From the NCBI RefSeq assembly GCF_004348985.1, contig NZ_SMKW01000019.1, forward strand, positions 1-64,000: a DNA stretch of 64,000 bases, written 5' to 3'. Of the stretch, positions 56,452 to 64,000 are shown piece by piece. Under the pieces are notes generated by a model. The model was not told where the DNA came from and did not search any database. It saw only the letters and a program-made list of their open reading frames with translations. This stretch comes from Saccharopolyspora elongata. Its GTDB lineage: Bacteria; Actinomycetota; Actinomycetes; Mycobacteriales; Pseudonocardiaceae. The position numbers and the translations under genes are program-made. The first letter of the stretch is position 1. The number at the start of each line of letters is the position of its first letter.

Positions 56452-58431
56452 TCAGGTCCAGTGGTCCGCGGCGCGCTTCTGGAGCAGTTCCCGGTACTGG
56501 CGGGTCGTGTTCTCGTGGAGCTCGCCCGTGCCCCAGTCGACGATCACGCCGTGGCGCCTGATCGAATCCAACATGTCGATCTCGCCTGCGCGGTATCGGC
56601 GGGCGACCTCGTGCGGATCCTCCGCCAGCCAGCCCCGGCGTCGTGCCGCGATGTCGCGGCGGAGCTCGGCCGTCGCCGCGGCGTCCACTTCGTACTGGTC
56701 GAGCTCAGGGTCTACCGGGATGATCACTACGCCGTAGTCCTTGGCCGCGCGTTCGACGGTGACGTAGCCGTCGATCACGTCCTCCACCACCAGCGCCGGG
56801 TCCCTGGTCAGCGGGTCGCCGTAGCCGCCACCACCGGCCGACGGGCGGGTGAAGGAGTCGCCGGGTTCGATCGCGACGTTCGAGAACGTCGCGCCCAGGA
56901 AGCGCTCCTCGGCGGTACCCCGGTTCAGCCAGACCCCGTGCGGCAGTGAGGGCAGGCCGCCGGCGATGCCCCAGGTGACCGATCGGGCCCGGTCGCAGCA
57001 GTAGGACATCACGGTGCTCTCGCAGTCGGTGAGCACTCCGCCCTTCTCCAGACCGCAGCCGCCGCGGTGGCGTCCGGGTCCGCCGGAGTCGGCGACGATG
57101 GTGTGCTCGGTGGTCAGCACGGGCGACAGCCGTTCCTGGCCCTCGACCGGTTGAACGGCCAGCCCCGGGCCGAAAACCGGTGCGGTGGCGCCCGATCCGT
57201 CCTTGCCGGCCCGGCCGCCCCAGCCGCCGGCCATCCAGTCGTACCACATGAAGTAGGGGCGGTCCCCGGTGCGGCCGTCCCTGCCGCCGACCAGCAGGTA
57301 TTCGAGGTTGAAGGCGCATGCCATGGCGCGGTCGGGCATCACCTGCGACCAGATCTCGAACAACGCGTTCATCAGCTTCTCGTAGGGGCCGGAGCAGAAC
57401 CCGGTGACCGCGGTCGGCCAGGCGGCGTTGACCACCGTGCCCTCCGGGCCGAGCTCGGCGTGCACCACGCGGTACAGCCCGGAGTTCAGCGGCACGTCCG
57501 GGAAGAACGTTTTGGTCCCGGCGTACAGGGCGGAATGCGTTGTGCCGTAACCGGAATTGAGGAAGGTGGCCACGGCCGGCGCGCTGCCGGACAGGTCGTA
57601 GTGGATGCCTTCGTCGTCGATCCGCATCTTCACCGACACCGGGATCAGCCCCTCGGGCTTGCTGGGATCGGCGTCGAGGTAGTCGACGGTCTCCCATTCC
57701 CCGTGGGGGAGTTCGGCCAGCTTGTGGCGGACGATCCGTTCGACGTAGTCCTGGACGCCGCCTATCGCCGCGACCACAGCGTCCTTGCCGTAGCGGTCGA
57801 CCAGCCGGAGGATCTCGCGTTCGCAGACCGCAGTGGCCTCGGCCTGCGCGTTCAGGTCTCCCATGCAGCTGTACGGCGACCGGGTGTTGGAGACCAGCAG
57901 CTGTGCCACGTCCCGAAGCTGCCGGCCCCGGTGCCACACCCGGACCGGGGTGATGCGGAGGCCTTCGCCGAAGTGCTCCTTGGCGTTGACGTCGAAGGAA
58001 CCGGGGACGTTGCCGCCGATGTCGGCCCAGTGCCCCTTGTTCTGGGCGAACCCGATGATCTGCGAGCCGACGAAGATCGGCCGGATGAAGCTGACGTCGT
58101 TGAAGTGGGTGCCACCGCGGTAGGGGTCGTTCACCGCGAACACGTCGCCCGGGTTGATGTCGTCGCCGAACTCCGCCAGCACCGCCTTGCACTGGAAGTG
58201 CAGTGTGCCCACGTGCACCGCGATGTCCGCGCTGCCCTGCATCACCGTGTTGCCGTTCGCGTCGCACAACGCCGAGGAGAAGTCGCGCGCGTAGATCACG
58301 AACGAGTAGCAGGTGCGCATGATCTGCTCGCTCATCAGGTCGACGGCGGTGACGAAGGCGTTCTTCAGTACCTCGAAGGTCACCGGGTCGAGGCCGGCCG
58401 GGGTCGACCGCTCGCGTTCGGGGTTCGTCAT
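56452..58431 (-). CDS. hyuB: Hydantoinase B / oxoprolinase subunit B
   Basis: A 659-residue subunit of the HyuA/HyuB amidohydrolase family. Diagnostic stretches are AVNDPYRGGTHFNDVSFIRP, GTTHSALYAGTKTFFPDVPL, and the C-terminal glycine-rich loop PSAGGGGYGDPLTRDP. The family includes ATP-dependent N-methylhydantoinase, 5-oxoprolinase and acetone/acetophenone carboxylases; the subunits hydrolyse or carboxylate using ATP. It starts 3 bp after the HyuA stop with a GGAGG-containing site, so the subunits are made together. No gamma subunit or metal chaperone typical of acetone carboxylases is seen, which favours a hydantoinase/oxoprolinase-type reaction. Confidence 0.92.
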   Translation of the reverse strand: MTNPERERSTPAGLDPVTFEVLKNAFVTAVDLMSEQIMRTCYSFVIYARDFSSALCDANGNTVMQGSADIAVHVGTLHFQCKAVLAEFGDDINPGDVFAVNDPYRGGTHFNDVSFIRPIFVGSQIIGFAQNKGHWADIGGNVPGSFDVNAKEHFGEGLRITPVRVWHRGRQLRDVAQLLVSNTRSPYSCMGDLNAQAEATAVCEREILRLVDRYGKDAVVAAIGGVQDYVERIVRHKLAELPHGEWETVDYLDADPSKPEGLIPVSVKMRIDDEGIHYDLSGSAPAVATFLNSGYGTTHSALYAGTKTFFPDVPLNSGLYRVVHAELGPEGTVVNAAWPTAVTGFCSGPYEKLMNALFEIWSQVMPDRAMACAFNLEYLLVGGRDGRTGDRPYFMWYDWMAGGWGGRAGKDGSGATAPVFGPGLAVQPVEGQERLSPVLTTEHTIVADSGGPGRHRGGCGLEKGGVLTDCESTVMSYCCDRARSVTWGIAGGLPSLPHGVWLNRGTAEERFLGATFSNVAIEPGDSFTRPSAGGGGYGDPLTRDPALVVEDVIDGYVTVERAAKDYGVVIIPVDPELDQYEVDAAATAELRRDIAARRRGWLAEDPHEVARRYRAGEIDMLDSIRRHGVIVDWGTGELHENTTRQYRELLQKRAADHWT

Positions 58432-58434
58432 CGG

Positions 58435-60471
58435 TCAGGCCTCCGTCAGGTGGATCCGGATGTTCAGCCATTCGTCGATCTCGGCGCGCGAGTCCGGCGG
58501 CACGATCGTGGTGGCGTCCAGCTGCTCGATGACCGCGGGGCCGTCGAGCCGACACCCGGCGCGCAGCGCCGCCCGCTCGTGGACCGGCGTGTCGACCCAC
58601 CCCGGGCCGTCGAAGTAGACCTTGCGGTTCTGCCGCGCGGCGGGCGCCGCACCGGGCGCCACCTCGTACGGGGCGACGACGGGTTTGGGAGTGACGCCGA
58701 TGGCGGTCAACCCCAGCTGGTAGATCTGCACCGGGGTCTCGTCCCGGCGGAACGAGTACTCCCGCTCGTGCTGCTCGTGGAACAGCTCGATCGCCTCGCG
58801 CAGCGAACCGGGGCCGCTGCCGCACTTGACGGTCAAAGACCGCCATTGGCCCAGGTAGCGCATGGAGACGGTGCGTTGCAGAAGCGCGTCCTCGGCGCGG
58901 ACGCCCTCGTGCTGCAGGCGGGCCGAGGCTTCGGCCTCCAGACCGGCGAAGGCGTTCTCGAACTCCTCGCCGTCAGCCTGGTCGCCGACGGCGTCGAACA
59001 TCGCGGACAGGTCGTGGCGGATGTCGACCAGCAGGCAGCCGAGTGCGGATGTCACCCCTGGGTTTGGCGGCACGACCACGGTCGGGATGTTGAGCTCGCG
59101 CGCCACCTCGGCGCCGTGCAGCGCTCCCGCCCCGCCGAAGGCGATCAGCGCGAAGTCCCGCGGGTCGTAGCCGCGCCGGATCGAGATCAGCCGGACCGCG
59201 TCGGCCATGTTGGCGTTGGCCACCTGCAGGACGGCGCTCGCCGCGTCTTCGAGAGCGAGGCCGAGCGGCTGGGCCACCCGGTCGAGGATCGCCCGCTCGG
59301 CCGGTTCCGGCGACAACAGCTTGGCACCTCCGGCCAACGACGTGCCCAGTCGGTTGAGGACCAGGTTCGCGTCCGAATTGGTGGGTTCGGTCCCGCCGGC
59401 GCCGTAGCAGGCCGGGCCGGGGGAAGCACCCGCTGACTGCGGTCCGTTGCGCAGCGAGCCCGCCTCGTCGATGTGGGCGATGGACCCGCCGCCCGCGCCG
59501 ATCGTGAGCACCTCGATGGACGGGAAGATGATCGGATACCCGTACTCGACCGACCACTCCTTGGTCACCCGCAGCTCGCCGCCGTGGACCATCGCGATGT
59601 CGGTGCTGGTGCCGCCCATGTCCAGGCCGATGGCGTTGGCGTAGCCGCACTGGGCGGCCACGTGCCGGGCGGCGATGGCGCCGGCGGCGATGCCGGAGGC
59701 CGCGAGCCGGACCGGGTAGCGCTCGACCATGCGCGGCGTCATGGACCCGCCGCCGGAGTGCAGCAGCAGGAGGTCGCCGCGGTACCCGCCGGCGGCCAGC
59801 TCCTTGGCCAGCCGGTCGACGTAGCCGCTGACCAGCGGTGCGAGCACGGTGTTCGCGACGGTGGTGTTGAACCGGTCGTGCTCGAAGATCTCCGGGAGGA
59901 TCTCCGCGCTGGTGGAGACCGCGACCCCCGGGAGTTCCTCTTCGAGGATCTCGCGCATCCGGATCTCGTGCGCCGGGTTGACGTAGGAGTTGACGAAGCA
60001 CACGGCCACGGTTCGTGCACCCCGCTTGCGCAGCAGCGCCGCGGTGCGCCGCGCCGCCACCTCGTCGAGCGGCGTCACGACGCGCCCGGCGTAGTCGATG
60101 CGTTCGGCGACCTCGAAGCGGTCCCGGCGGCGGATGTAGGGCGGGGCCACGTCGTGGTAGGCGTCCCAAAGGTCGTCCTTGGTGCCGTCGCGGATCTCGA
60201 TCACGTCGCGGAAACCGGTGGTGGTCACCATCGCCGCCGGCTGGAAGTTCCGGGTGATCAGCGCGTTGGTGGCGACGGTGGTGCCGTGCGAGAACAGCGA
60301 CACCTCCGCGAGGTCGATGCCGCCGCGTTCGACGCCGTCGAGCACGGCGCGCATCGGATCGTCGGGGGTGGATGGGACCTTGGTGACTCGGATGCTCCGT
60401 GTGTCCTCGTCGAACACGCAAACGTCGGTGAAAGTGCCACCGACGTCGACGGCCACACGCTGCTTCGCCAT
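58435..60471 (-). CDS. hyuA: Hydantoinase A / oxoprolinase subunit A
   Basis: A 678-residue actin-fold ATPase subunit. The phosphate-1 loop is AVDVGGTFTDVCVFDEDT at the N-terminus. Further motifs are LFSHGTTVATNALITR, NAIGLDMGGTSTDIAMVHGG (phosphate 2), and FALIAFGGAGALHGAEVARE (adenosine motif). With HyuB it forms the ATP-dependent enzyme. I chose the ATG at 60471 because GGAGG lies 8 nt before it, and a longer start would add unrelated residues. It is divergent from a PucR-family regulator, a common arrangement for purine, hydantoin or amino-acid catabolism. The substrate is not determined by sequence alone. Confidence 0.93.
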   Translation of the reverse strand: MAKQRVAVDVGGTFTDVCVFDEDTRSIRVTKVPSTPDDPMRAVLDGVERGGIDLAEVSLFSHGTTVATNALITRNFQPAAMVTTTGFRDVIEIRDGTKDDLWDAYHDVAPPYIRRRDRFEVAERIDYAGRVVTPLDEVAARRTAALLRKRGARTVAVCFVNSYVNPAHEIRMREILEEELPGVAVSTSAEILPEIFEHDRFNTTVANTVLAPLVSGYVDRLAKELAAGGYRGDLLLLHSGGGSMTPRMVERYPVRLAASGIAAGAIAARHVAAQCGYANAIGLDMGGTSTDIAMVHGGELRVTKEWSVEYGYPIIFPSIEVLTIGAGGGSIAHIDEAGSLRNGPQSAGASPGPACYGAGGTEPTNSDANLVLNRLGTSLAGGAKLLSPEPAERAILDRVAQPLGLALEDAASAVLQVANANMADAVRLISIRRGYDPRDFALIAFGGAGALHGAEVARELNIPTVVVPPNPGVTSALGCLLVDIRHDLSAMFDAVGDQADGEEFENAFAGLEAEASARLQHEGVRAEDALLQRTVSMRYLGQWRSLTVKCGSGPGSLREAIELFHEQHEREYSFRRDETPVQIYQLGLTAIGVTPKPVVAPYEVAPGAAPAARQNRKVYFDGPGWVDTPVHERAALRAGCRLDGPAVIEQLDATTIVPPDSRAEIDEWLNIRIHLTEA

Positions 60472-60565
60472 GCGGGTGCCTCCTAGGGGAAATGGTGCTG
60501 GTCGGTTCGGACCCGCCGCCGGCTGCGGTGCCAAGAAGGTTGCATCACGCTGTGCGCGCTGTCAC

Positions 60566-60578
60566 TGTGAGAATCACA
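60566..60578. promoter_or_regulatory. Inverted repeat in the hyuA-pucR divergent promoter
   Basis: TGTGA-GAA-TCACA is a perfect 5-bp inverted repeat midway between the divergent genes. It may be a second regulator site or part of the PucR operator region. Confidence 0.4.
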
Positions 60579-60595
60579 AACACCGCGCAGTTGAT

Positions 60596-60611
60596 CTGTC
60601 CGGTCGGACAG
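60596..60611. promoter_or_regulatory. Candidate PucR operator
   Basis: CTGTCCG-GT-CGGACAG is a perfect 7-bp inverted repeat about 30 bp upstream of the PucR start and 125 bp upstream of hyuA. Confidence 0.55.
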
Positions 60612-60639
60612 CTCGCGCCTCCGGGCCGGAAGGGCACCG

Positions 60640-62223
60640 ATGAACGCCGACAGCCGCGCCGAAGGGCCGTCGTTGACCTTGCGGCATCTCGTCGATGAAC
60701 CGAGCCTGCAGCTGACCGCCGTGGAACCGGGCGACCTTTCCGCGGTGGTCCGCTCCGCGCACTCGACCGACCTCGCCGACGCCGCGAGCAGGCTCCGCCC
60801 GCGCTCGATCATGCTCACCACGGGAGGGCAGTTCGCGGCCGCGCCGGACGATCCGGTCCCGCAGGAGCGGCTGATCGCCGATCTTGTCTCGGCCGACGTG
60901 GCCGCCCTGCTGTTCGGCACCGGCATCCACTTCGACGCGGTTCCGCGAGGGTTGCGCAACGCCGCCCGGGAGCGGAACTTCCCGCTGCTGAGCGTGGATT
61001 CGCAGATCCCGTTCGCCGCCATCGAGGACTTCGTCAACCGGGGCTCGCTGTCCGCGGAGACTTACCTGCTGAAGCGGACGGTCTGGCTGCAGACGGACCT
61101 GCTGCACGCGTTGTCGGCATCCGACCCAGTGAGCGCGCTGGTGATCCGGCTCGGCGCGCTGTGCAAGGGGGCCGCGGTGCTGTACGAGGGCGCGGGGCGG
61201 ATCGTGGCCTCCACCGGGCATGGCCCGCTGCGGCTGATGTGGGAGGAGATTGGCGCGCAGGGACCGGGGCCGCAGCGCTTCGAGGTGGGGCAGTGGGTGG
61301 TCGCCACCCGCCCCTTCCGCGTGCGCGGCTCGGGTTTCCAGCTGGCGGTCGCATCGCGCAACCGGGCCCTGTTGAACGACATCAGCCCGGAGCTGCTGGA
61401 AACCGCGGAGCGGGTGCTGGCGGCGGCCAATGCGTCGCGGTCGCTGGTGATCAGCCAGGAGCGGGCGGAGGCCGCGCGGTTGGTGTCGGCGCTGCGCGGT
61501 GGGGTGACCAGTTCCCGGGTGCGGGAGACGTGGGACCGGTTGCGCGCGTTCGGTTTCCGGGTCGGCGACGACCTCCGCGTGGTCGTCGCGAGCCCGGTCG
61601 GGGCCGAACGACCGGCGTTAGTTGAGGCCCTGCTGGAGGAGGCCCAGGTCGAGGACCTGGCGCTGATCCTGTCCGAGGACGGTGACGGCGACGACCGGGC
61701 GAGCGGGTCGTTGACTGCGGTCCTCGCGGAGCGCGACACCGCGGATGCCTGGTTCGAACTGCTCGCGCGGACCCGAGTGGTCGGGGTCAGCGGCCCGTTC
61801 CAGGACCTCACGGTCGCGCCCCGGTACGCGCAGGAGGCGGCCACCGCCTGGCATCTGGCGGGGCGCCGGCACGGTCGGGGGAGCGCGGCGACTATCGTCC
61901 GGCTCGACGAGGTCGATTTCGCCACCTGGTTGCTCACCCGCCGCGACGACACCCAGGTCGCCGACCGGCTCGACCGGCACTTCGGGGAGCTGATCAGATC
62001 GCCGGAGCTGGTCGAGACGGTGGTGCTGTACCTGGCGTGCGATCAGGACGTGAAGCGCACCGCCGAGTTGCTGTTCATCCACCCGAACACGGTCCGGTAC
62101 CGCCTGCGCAAGGTCGAGCAGCTGGTCGGCGGCCAGATCGCGTCGGCGAAGGTCGTCGCGAACCTCTACCTCGCGTTCCAGGACGACATCCTCGCCCGGA
62201 TCAAGCCCGATCCGCCCGGCTGA
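60640..62223 (+). CDS. PucR-family transcriptional regulator
   Basis: A 527-residue PucR/CdaR-type regulator. An N-terminal PucR sensor domain (LTLRHLVDEPSLQLTAVEPG, with IPFAAIEDFVN) is followed by a middle GGDEF-like/GAF-type region and a C-terminal HTH_30 motif (CDQDVKRTAELLFIHPNTVR, YRLRKVEQLVG). Such proteins activate purine, hydantoin, amino-acid or ethanolamine genes after binding the substrate. It is divergent from hyuAB with two inverted repeats in the gap and ends facing the ABC transporter genes. Probable targets are hyuAB and perhaps the transporter. The ATG at 60640 has a GGAAGGG site. Confidence 0.92.
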   Translation: MNADSRAEGPSLTLRHLVDEPSLQLTAVEPGDLSAVVRSAHSTDLADAASRLRPRSIMLTTGGQFAAAPDDPVPQERLIADLVSADVAALLFGTGIHFDAVPRGLRNAARERNFPLLSVDSQIPFAAIEDFVNRGSLSAETYLLKRTVWLQTDLLHALSASDPVSALVIRLGALCKGAAVLYEGAGRIVASTGHGPLRLMWEEIGAQGPGPQRFEVGQWVVATRPFRVRGSGFQLAVASRNRALLNDISPELLETAERVLAAANASRSLVISQERAEAARLVSALRGGVTSSRVRETWDRLRAFGFRVGDDLRVVVASPVGAERPALVEALLEEAQVEDLALILSEDGDGDDRASGSLTAVLAERDTADAWFELLARTRVVGVSGPFQDLTVAPRYAQEAATAWHLAGRRHGRGSAATIVRLDEVDFATWLLTRRDDTQVADRLDRHFGELIRSPELVETVVLYLACDQDVKRTAELLFIHPNTVRYRLRKVEQLVGGQIASAKVVANLYLAFQDDILARIKPDPPG

Positions 62224-62251
62224 GGATCGCGTGGCGCGACAAGGGGTTGTC

Positions 62252-62282
62252 CCCGGACGCGCCTTGCGCAGGCGCGTCCGGG
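62252..62282. terminator. Bidirectional terminator between PucR and ABC genes
   Basis: CCCGGACGCGCC (62252-62263), a 7-nt loop and the exact complement (62271-62282) lie between the convergent genes. Confidence 0.85.
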
Positions 62283-62294
62283 CGGTGGAGCCGG

Positions 62295-63026
62295 TCAGAG
62301 CACCTTGTCCAGGAAGGTGCGGATGCGGGGATTCGCGTTGCCGTCCGAGAAGAAGTCCTCCGGCGGGAGGTCGGCGGCGATCTTCCCGCCGTCGACGAAG
62401 ACGACACGGTCGGCGACCTTGCGGGCGAAGCCCATCTCGTGGGTGACGACGACCATGGTCATGCCGTCGCGGGCGAGCTCGGACATGATGTCGAGAACGT
62501 CCTGGACGACCTCGGGATCCAGCGCCGACGTCGGCTCGTCGAAGAGCATCAGCTTCGGGTCCATCGCGGCGGCGCGGACGATCGCGACGCGCTGCTTCTG
62601 CCCGCCGGACAACCTGTTCGGGTAAGCGTCCGCGCGTTCGAGCATGCCGACGCGCTGCAGCAGGCCGCGCGCCTTCGCCTCGGCCTCGGCCTTCGACCGC
62701 TTGAGCACGTTCACCTGGGGCAGCACGACGTTGCGCAGCGCGGTCATGTTGGGGAACAGGTTGAAGTGCTGGAACACCATGCCCATCCGGGACCGCAGCC
62801 GGTCGAGGTCGACACCGCGCCCGGTCAGCTCGTCGCCGTCGAACCGCACGCTGCCGGAGGTCGGGGTTTCCAGCAGGTTGAGGCAGCGCAGGAAGGTGGA
62901 CTTCCCGCCGCCGCTGGGGCCGATCACCGCGACCACCTCGCCGGGCTCGATCGTGAAGTCGATCCCGTCGAGCACCTTGACGTCGCCGTAGACCTTGGTC
63001 AGGTCCCGGACTTCCAGTAGTGCCAT
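62295..63026 (-). CDS. Polar amino acid ABC transporter ATP-binding protein
   Basis: A 243-residue ATPase of the GlnQ/HisP type. Walker A is [17 protein letters not shown], the Q-loop [13 protein letters not shown] is the distinctive amino-acid-importer form, the signature is [12 protein letters not shown], Walker B is [14 protein letters not shown], and the H-loop His is in [17 protein letters not shown]. Its ATG overlaps the TGA of the permease gene by one base. It energises import of a polar amino acid or related compound. Next to the hyuAB-pucR genes it may bring in a hydantoin, oxoproline or N-carbamoyl-type substrate; this is inference. Confidence 0.95.
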   Translation of the reverse strand: MALLEVRDLTKVYGDVKVLDGIDFTIEPGEVVAVIGPSGGGKSTFLRCLNLLETPTSGSVRFDGDELTGRGVDLDRLRSRMGMVFQHFNLFPNMTALRNVVLPQVNVLKRSKAEAEAKARGLLQRVGMLERADAYPNRLSGGQKQRVAIVRAAAMDPKLMLFDEPTSALDPEVVQDVLDIMSELARDGMTMVVVTHEMGFARKVADRVVFVDGGKIAADLPPEDFFSDGNANPRIRTFLDKVL

Positions 63027-64000
63027 CAGATGTACACCGCCATCTTCTTCTCGATGGTGCTCGTCGCGAAACCGATGAGGTTGGTCATCAGGTAGTAGAG
63101 GAGGCCGATGAACAGGTAGACCGTCAGCGCGTCGAAGGTGCGCGAGATGATGGTCTGCCCCACGAGGAACAACTCGTGGATGGTCACGAAGGACACCAGC
63201 GCCGAGTTCTTCGTCATCGAGACGAACTCGTTGCCCAGCGGCGGGAGCATGCGCAGGAAGGCCTGCGGGATGATCACGTGGCGCATCGCCGAGGCGTGCG
63301 ACATCCCGCACGACCGCGACGCTTCCAGCTGACCGCGGTCCACGGACTGCACGGCACCGCGGAAGATCTCGGTCACGTACGAGCCGCTGTAGAGCCCGAG
63401 CGCGATGATCCCGGCGGCCATGGGCGGGAGTTGCAGGCCGAGCTGGGGGAGCCCGAAGTAGATGAAGAACAGCTGCACCACGAACGGCGTCCCGCGGATG
63501 ACCGAGACGTAGGCGTTGCCGAGCCACCGCAGCGGCGCGATCCGGCTGAGCTTGGCGAAACCGCCGATGGTGCCGAGCAGCAGGCTGAGCACCAGGGCGC
63601 TCAGGATGACCTGGATGCTGACGAGGAGGCCCTGCCAGATCTGCCCCGAGGACTCGATGATGGTGGCCACGTTGAGCAGGGGGTGCCCGCCCGGCTTGGC
63701 CGCCGTGGTCTCCGCGCCGAACCACTTCTCGGTGATCTGCGCGTAGGAGCCGTCGTCGTGCATCTGTTTGAGCGAGGTGTTGAACGCGTCCCGCAGGGCC
63801 GGATCGGCCTTCTGGAAGGCGTAGCCGTAGTTCTCCTCGGTCAGGCGGTCACCGATCTGCTTGAGGCCGCCCTGCTGGGCGATGAAGTACTTCCCGGCGG
63901 GCGCGCCGGTCACGACGGCGTCCGCCTGTCCCAGCCGCACCGACGAGAACATCTGCTCGTTGGTCTGCACCGTGATCAGCTCTGCGGCGGGCTGGTGCTG
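63026..64000 (-). CDS. Fused substrate-binding/permease protein of an amino acid ABC transporter (partial)
   Basis: Only the last 324 codons are in the window; the 5' end lies beyond 64000. The first 100 residues seen are the C-terminal lobe of a solute-binding protein ([20 protein letters not shown], with [19 protein letters not shown], the usual end of SBP_bac_3). After a short linker comes a complete HisM-type permease: [18 protein letters not shown], the EAA loop as [20 protein letters not shown] and [16 protein letters not shown]. Binding protein and permease are thus one polypeptide, as in some GlnP-type importers. It is followed directly by the ATPase gene. Confidence 0.93.
   Translation of the reverse strand, partial: QHQPAAELITVQTNEQMFSSVRLGQADAVVTGAPAGKYFIAQQGGLKQIGDRLTEENYGYAFQKADPALRDAFNTSLKQMHDDGSYAQITEKWFGAETTAAKPGGHPLLNVATIIESSGQIWQGLLVSIQVILSALVLSLLLGTIGGFAKLSRIAPLRWLGNAYVSVIRGTPFVVQLFFIYFGLPQLGLQLPPMAAGIIALGLYSGSYVTEIFRGAVQSVDRGQLEASRSCGMSHASAMRHVIIPQAFLRMLPPLGNEFVSMTKNSALVSFVTIHELFLVGQTIISRTFDALTVYLFIGLLYYLMTNLIGFATSTIEKKMAVYI

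Noticed and set aside
1..64000. tRNA, rRNA, riboswitch or phage genes
   Set aside because: I looked for them by eye on both strands and found none convincing; a covariance-model search would be decisive for small RNAs.

Overview
The window is about 72% GC with G/C-ending codons, many GTG starts, 4-nt ATGA overlaps between operon genes, and many regulators paired with efflux or catabolic genes. This is the chromosome of a large-genome actinomycete. A Pseudonocardiales-type organism (Saccharopolyspora or Amycolatopsis relative) is my inference from gene style; no rRNA or marker gene confirms it. I saw no tRNA, rRNA, CRISPR array, transposase or phage gene.

Layout. 1-1323: end of a thiolase gene, a secreted-repeat lipoprotein and an Asp23-family protein. 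1579-5771: LacI regulator, MFS importer, SDR and beta-keto acid cleavage enzyme (BKACE), a compact carboxylate-catabolism operon. 5812-13879: CorA-type transporter; old-yellow-enzyme (OYE) homologue divergent from an Rrf2 regulator; TetR regulator with two perfect tandem operators facing a zinc alcohol dehydrogenase; streptogramin-lyase-like propeller; broken YCII gene; polyprenyl synthase. 14208-17942: AhpD-like protein, DHA2 efflux pump, His-rich double-domain protein, CopZ-like chaperone and CDGSH protein, with CsoR-type copper boxes around them. 18009-22263: degenerate membrane and response-regulator genes, a quinone oxidoreductase, and an ECF sigma factor with a membrane-anchored partner. 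22322-31951: P450 plus MFS, SDR/TetR pair, and an MFS-CaiB-acyl-CoA dehydrogenase-LysR operon. 32159-38513: AraC facing a second OYE, DHA2 pump, FMN reductase plus DMT permease facing a MarR regulator with repeated operators. 39051-42293: ABC-F ATPase with a long structured leader, broken YCII gene, VOC protein and an orphan. 

42800-56218 is the most interesting block. It holds a MarR regulator, aldehyde dehydrogenase, cupin, ferredoxin-type reductase, two small proteins, a Rieske oxygenase, a two-domain extradiol-type dioxygenase, an aspartate-dehydrogenase-like protein, an alpha/beta hydrolase, two SDRs, a ThDP-dependent lyase/decarboxylase, a dienelactone-hydrolase-like protein and an MFS importer. 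The order reads as uptake, ring hydroxylation, dehydrogenation, ring cleavage, hydrolysis, decarboxylation and aldehyde oxidation, but I do not recognise it as any characterised pathway.

56452-64000 holds hydantoinase/oxoprolinase subunits HyuB and HyuA, a divergent PucR regulator, and an amino-acid-type ABC transporter whose binding protein and permease are fused and run off the window.

A second layer of structure lies between genes. A roughly 110-185 bp intergenic repeat with two internal parS-like palindromes occurs three times between 19.1 and 32.1 kb. Strong inverted-repeat terminators separate most convergent genes, two of them with TTCG loops. Palindromic operators sit between several divergent regulator/target pairs.
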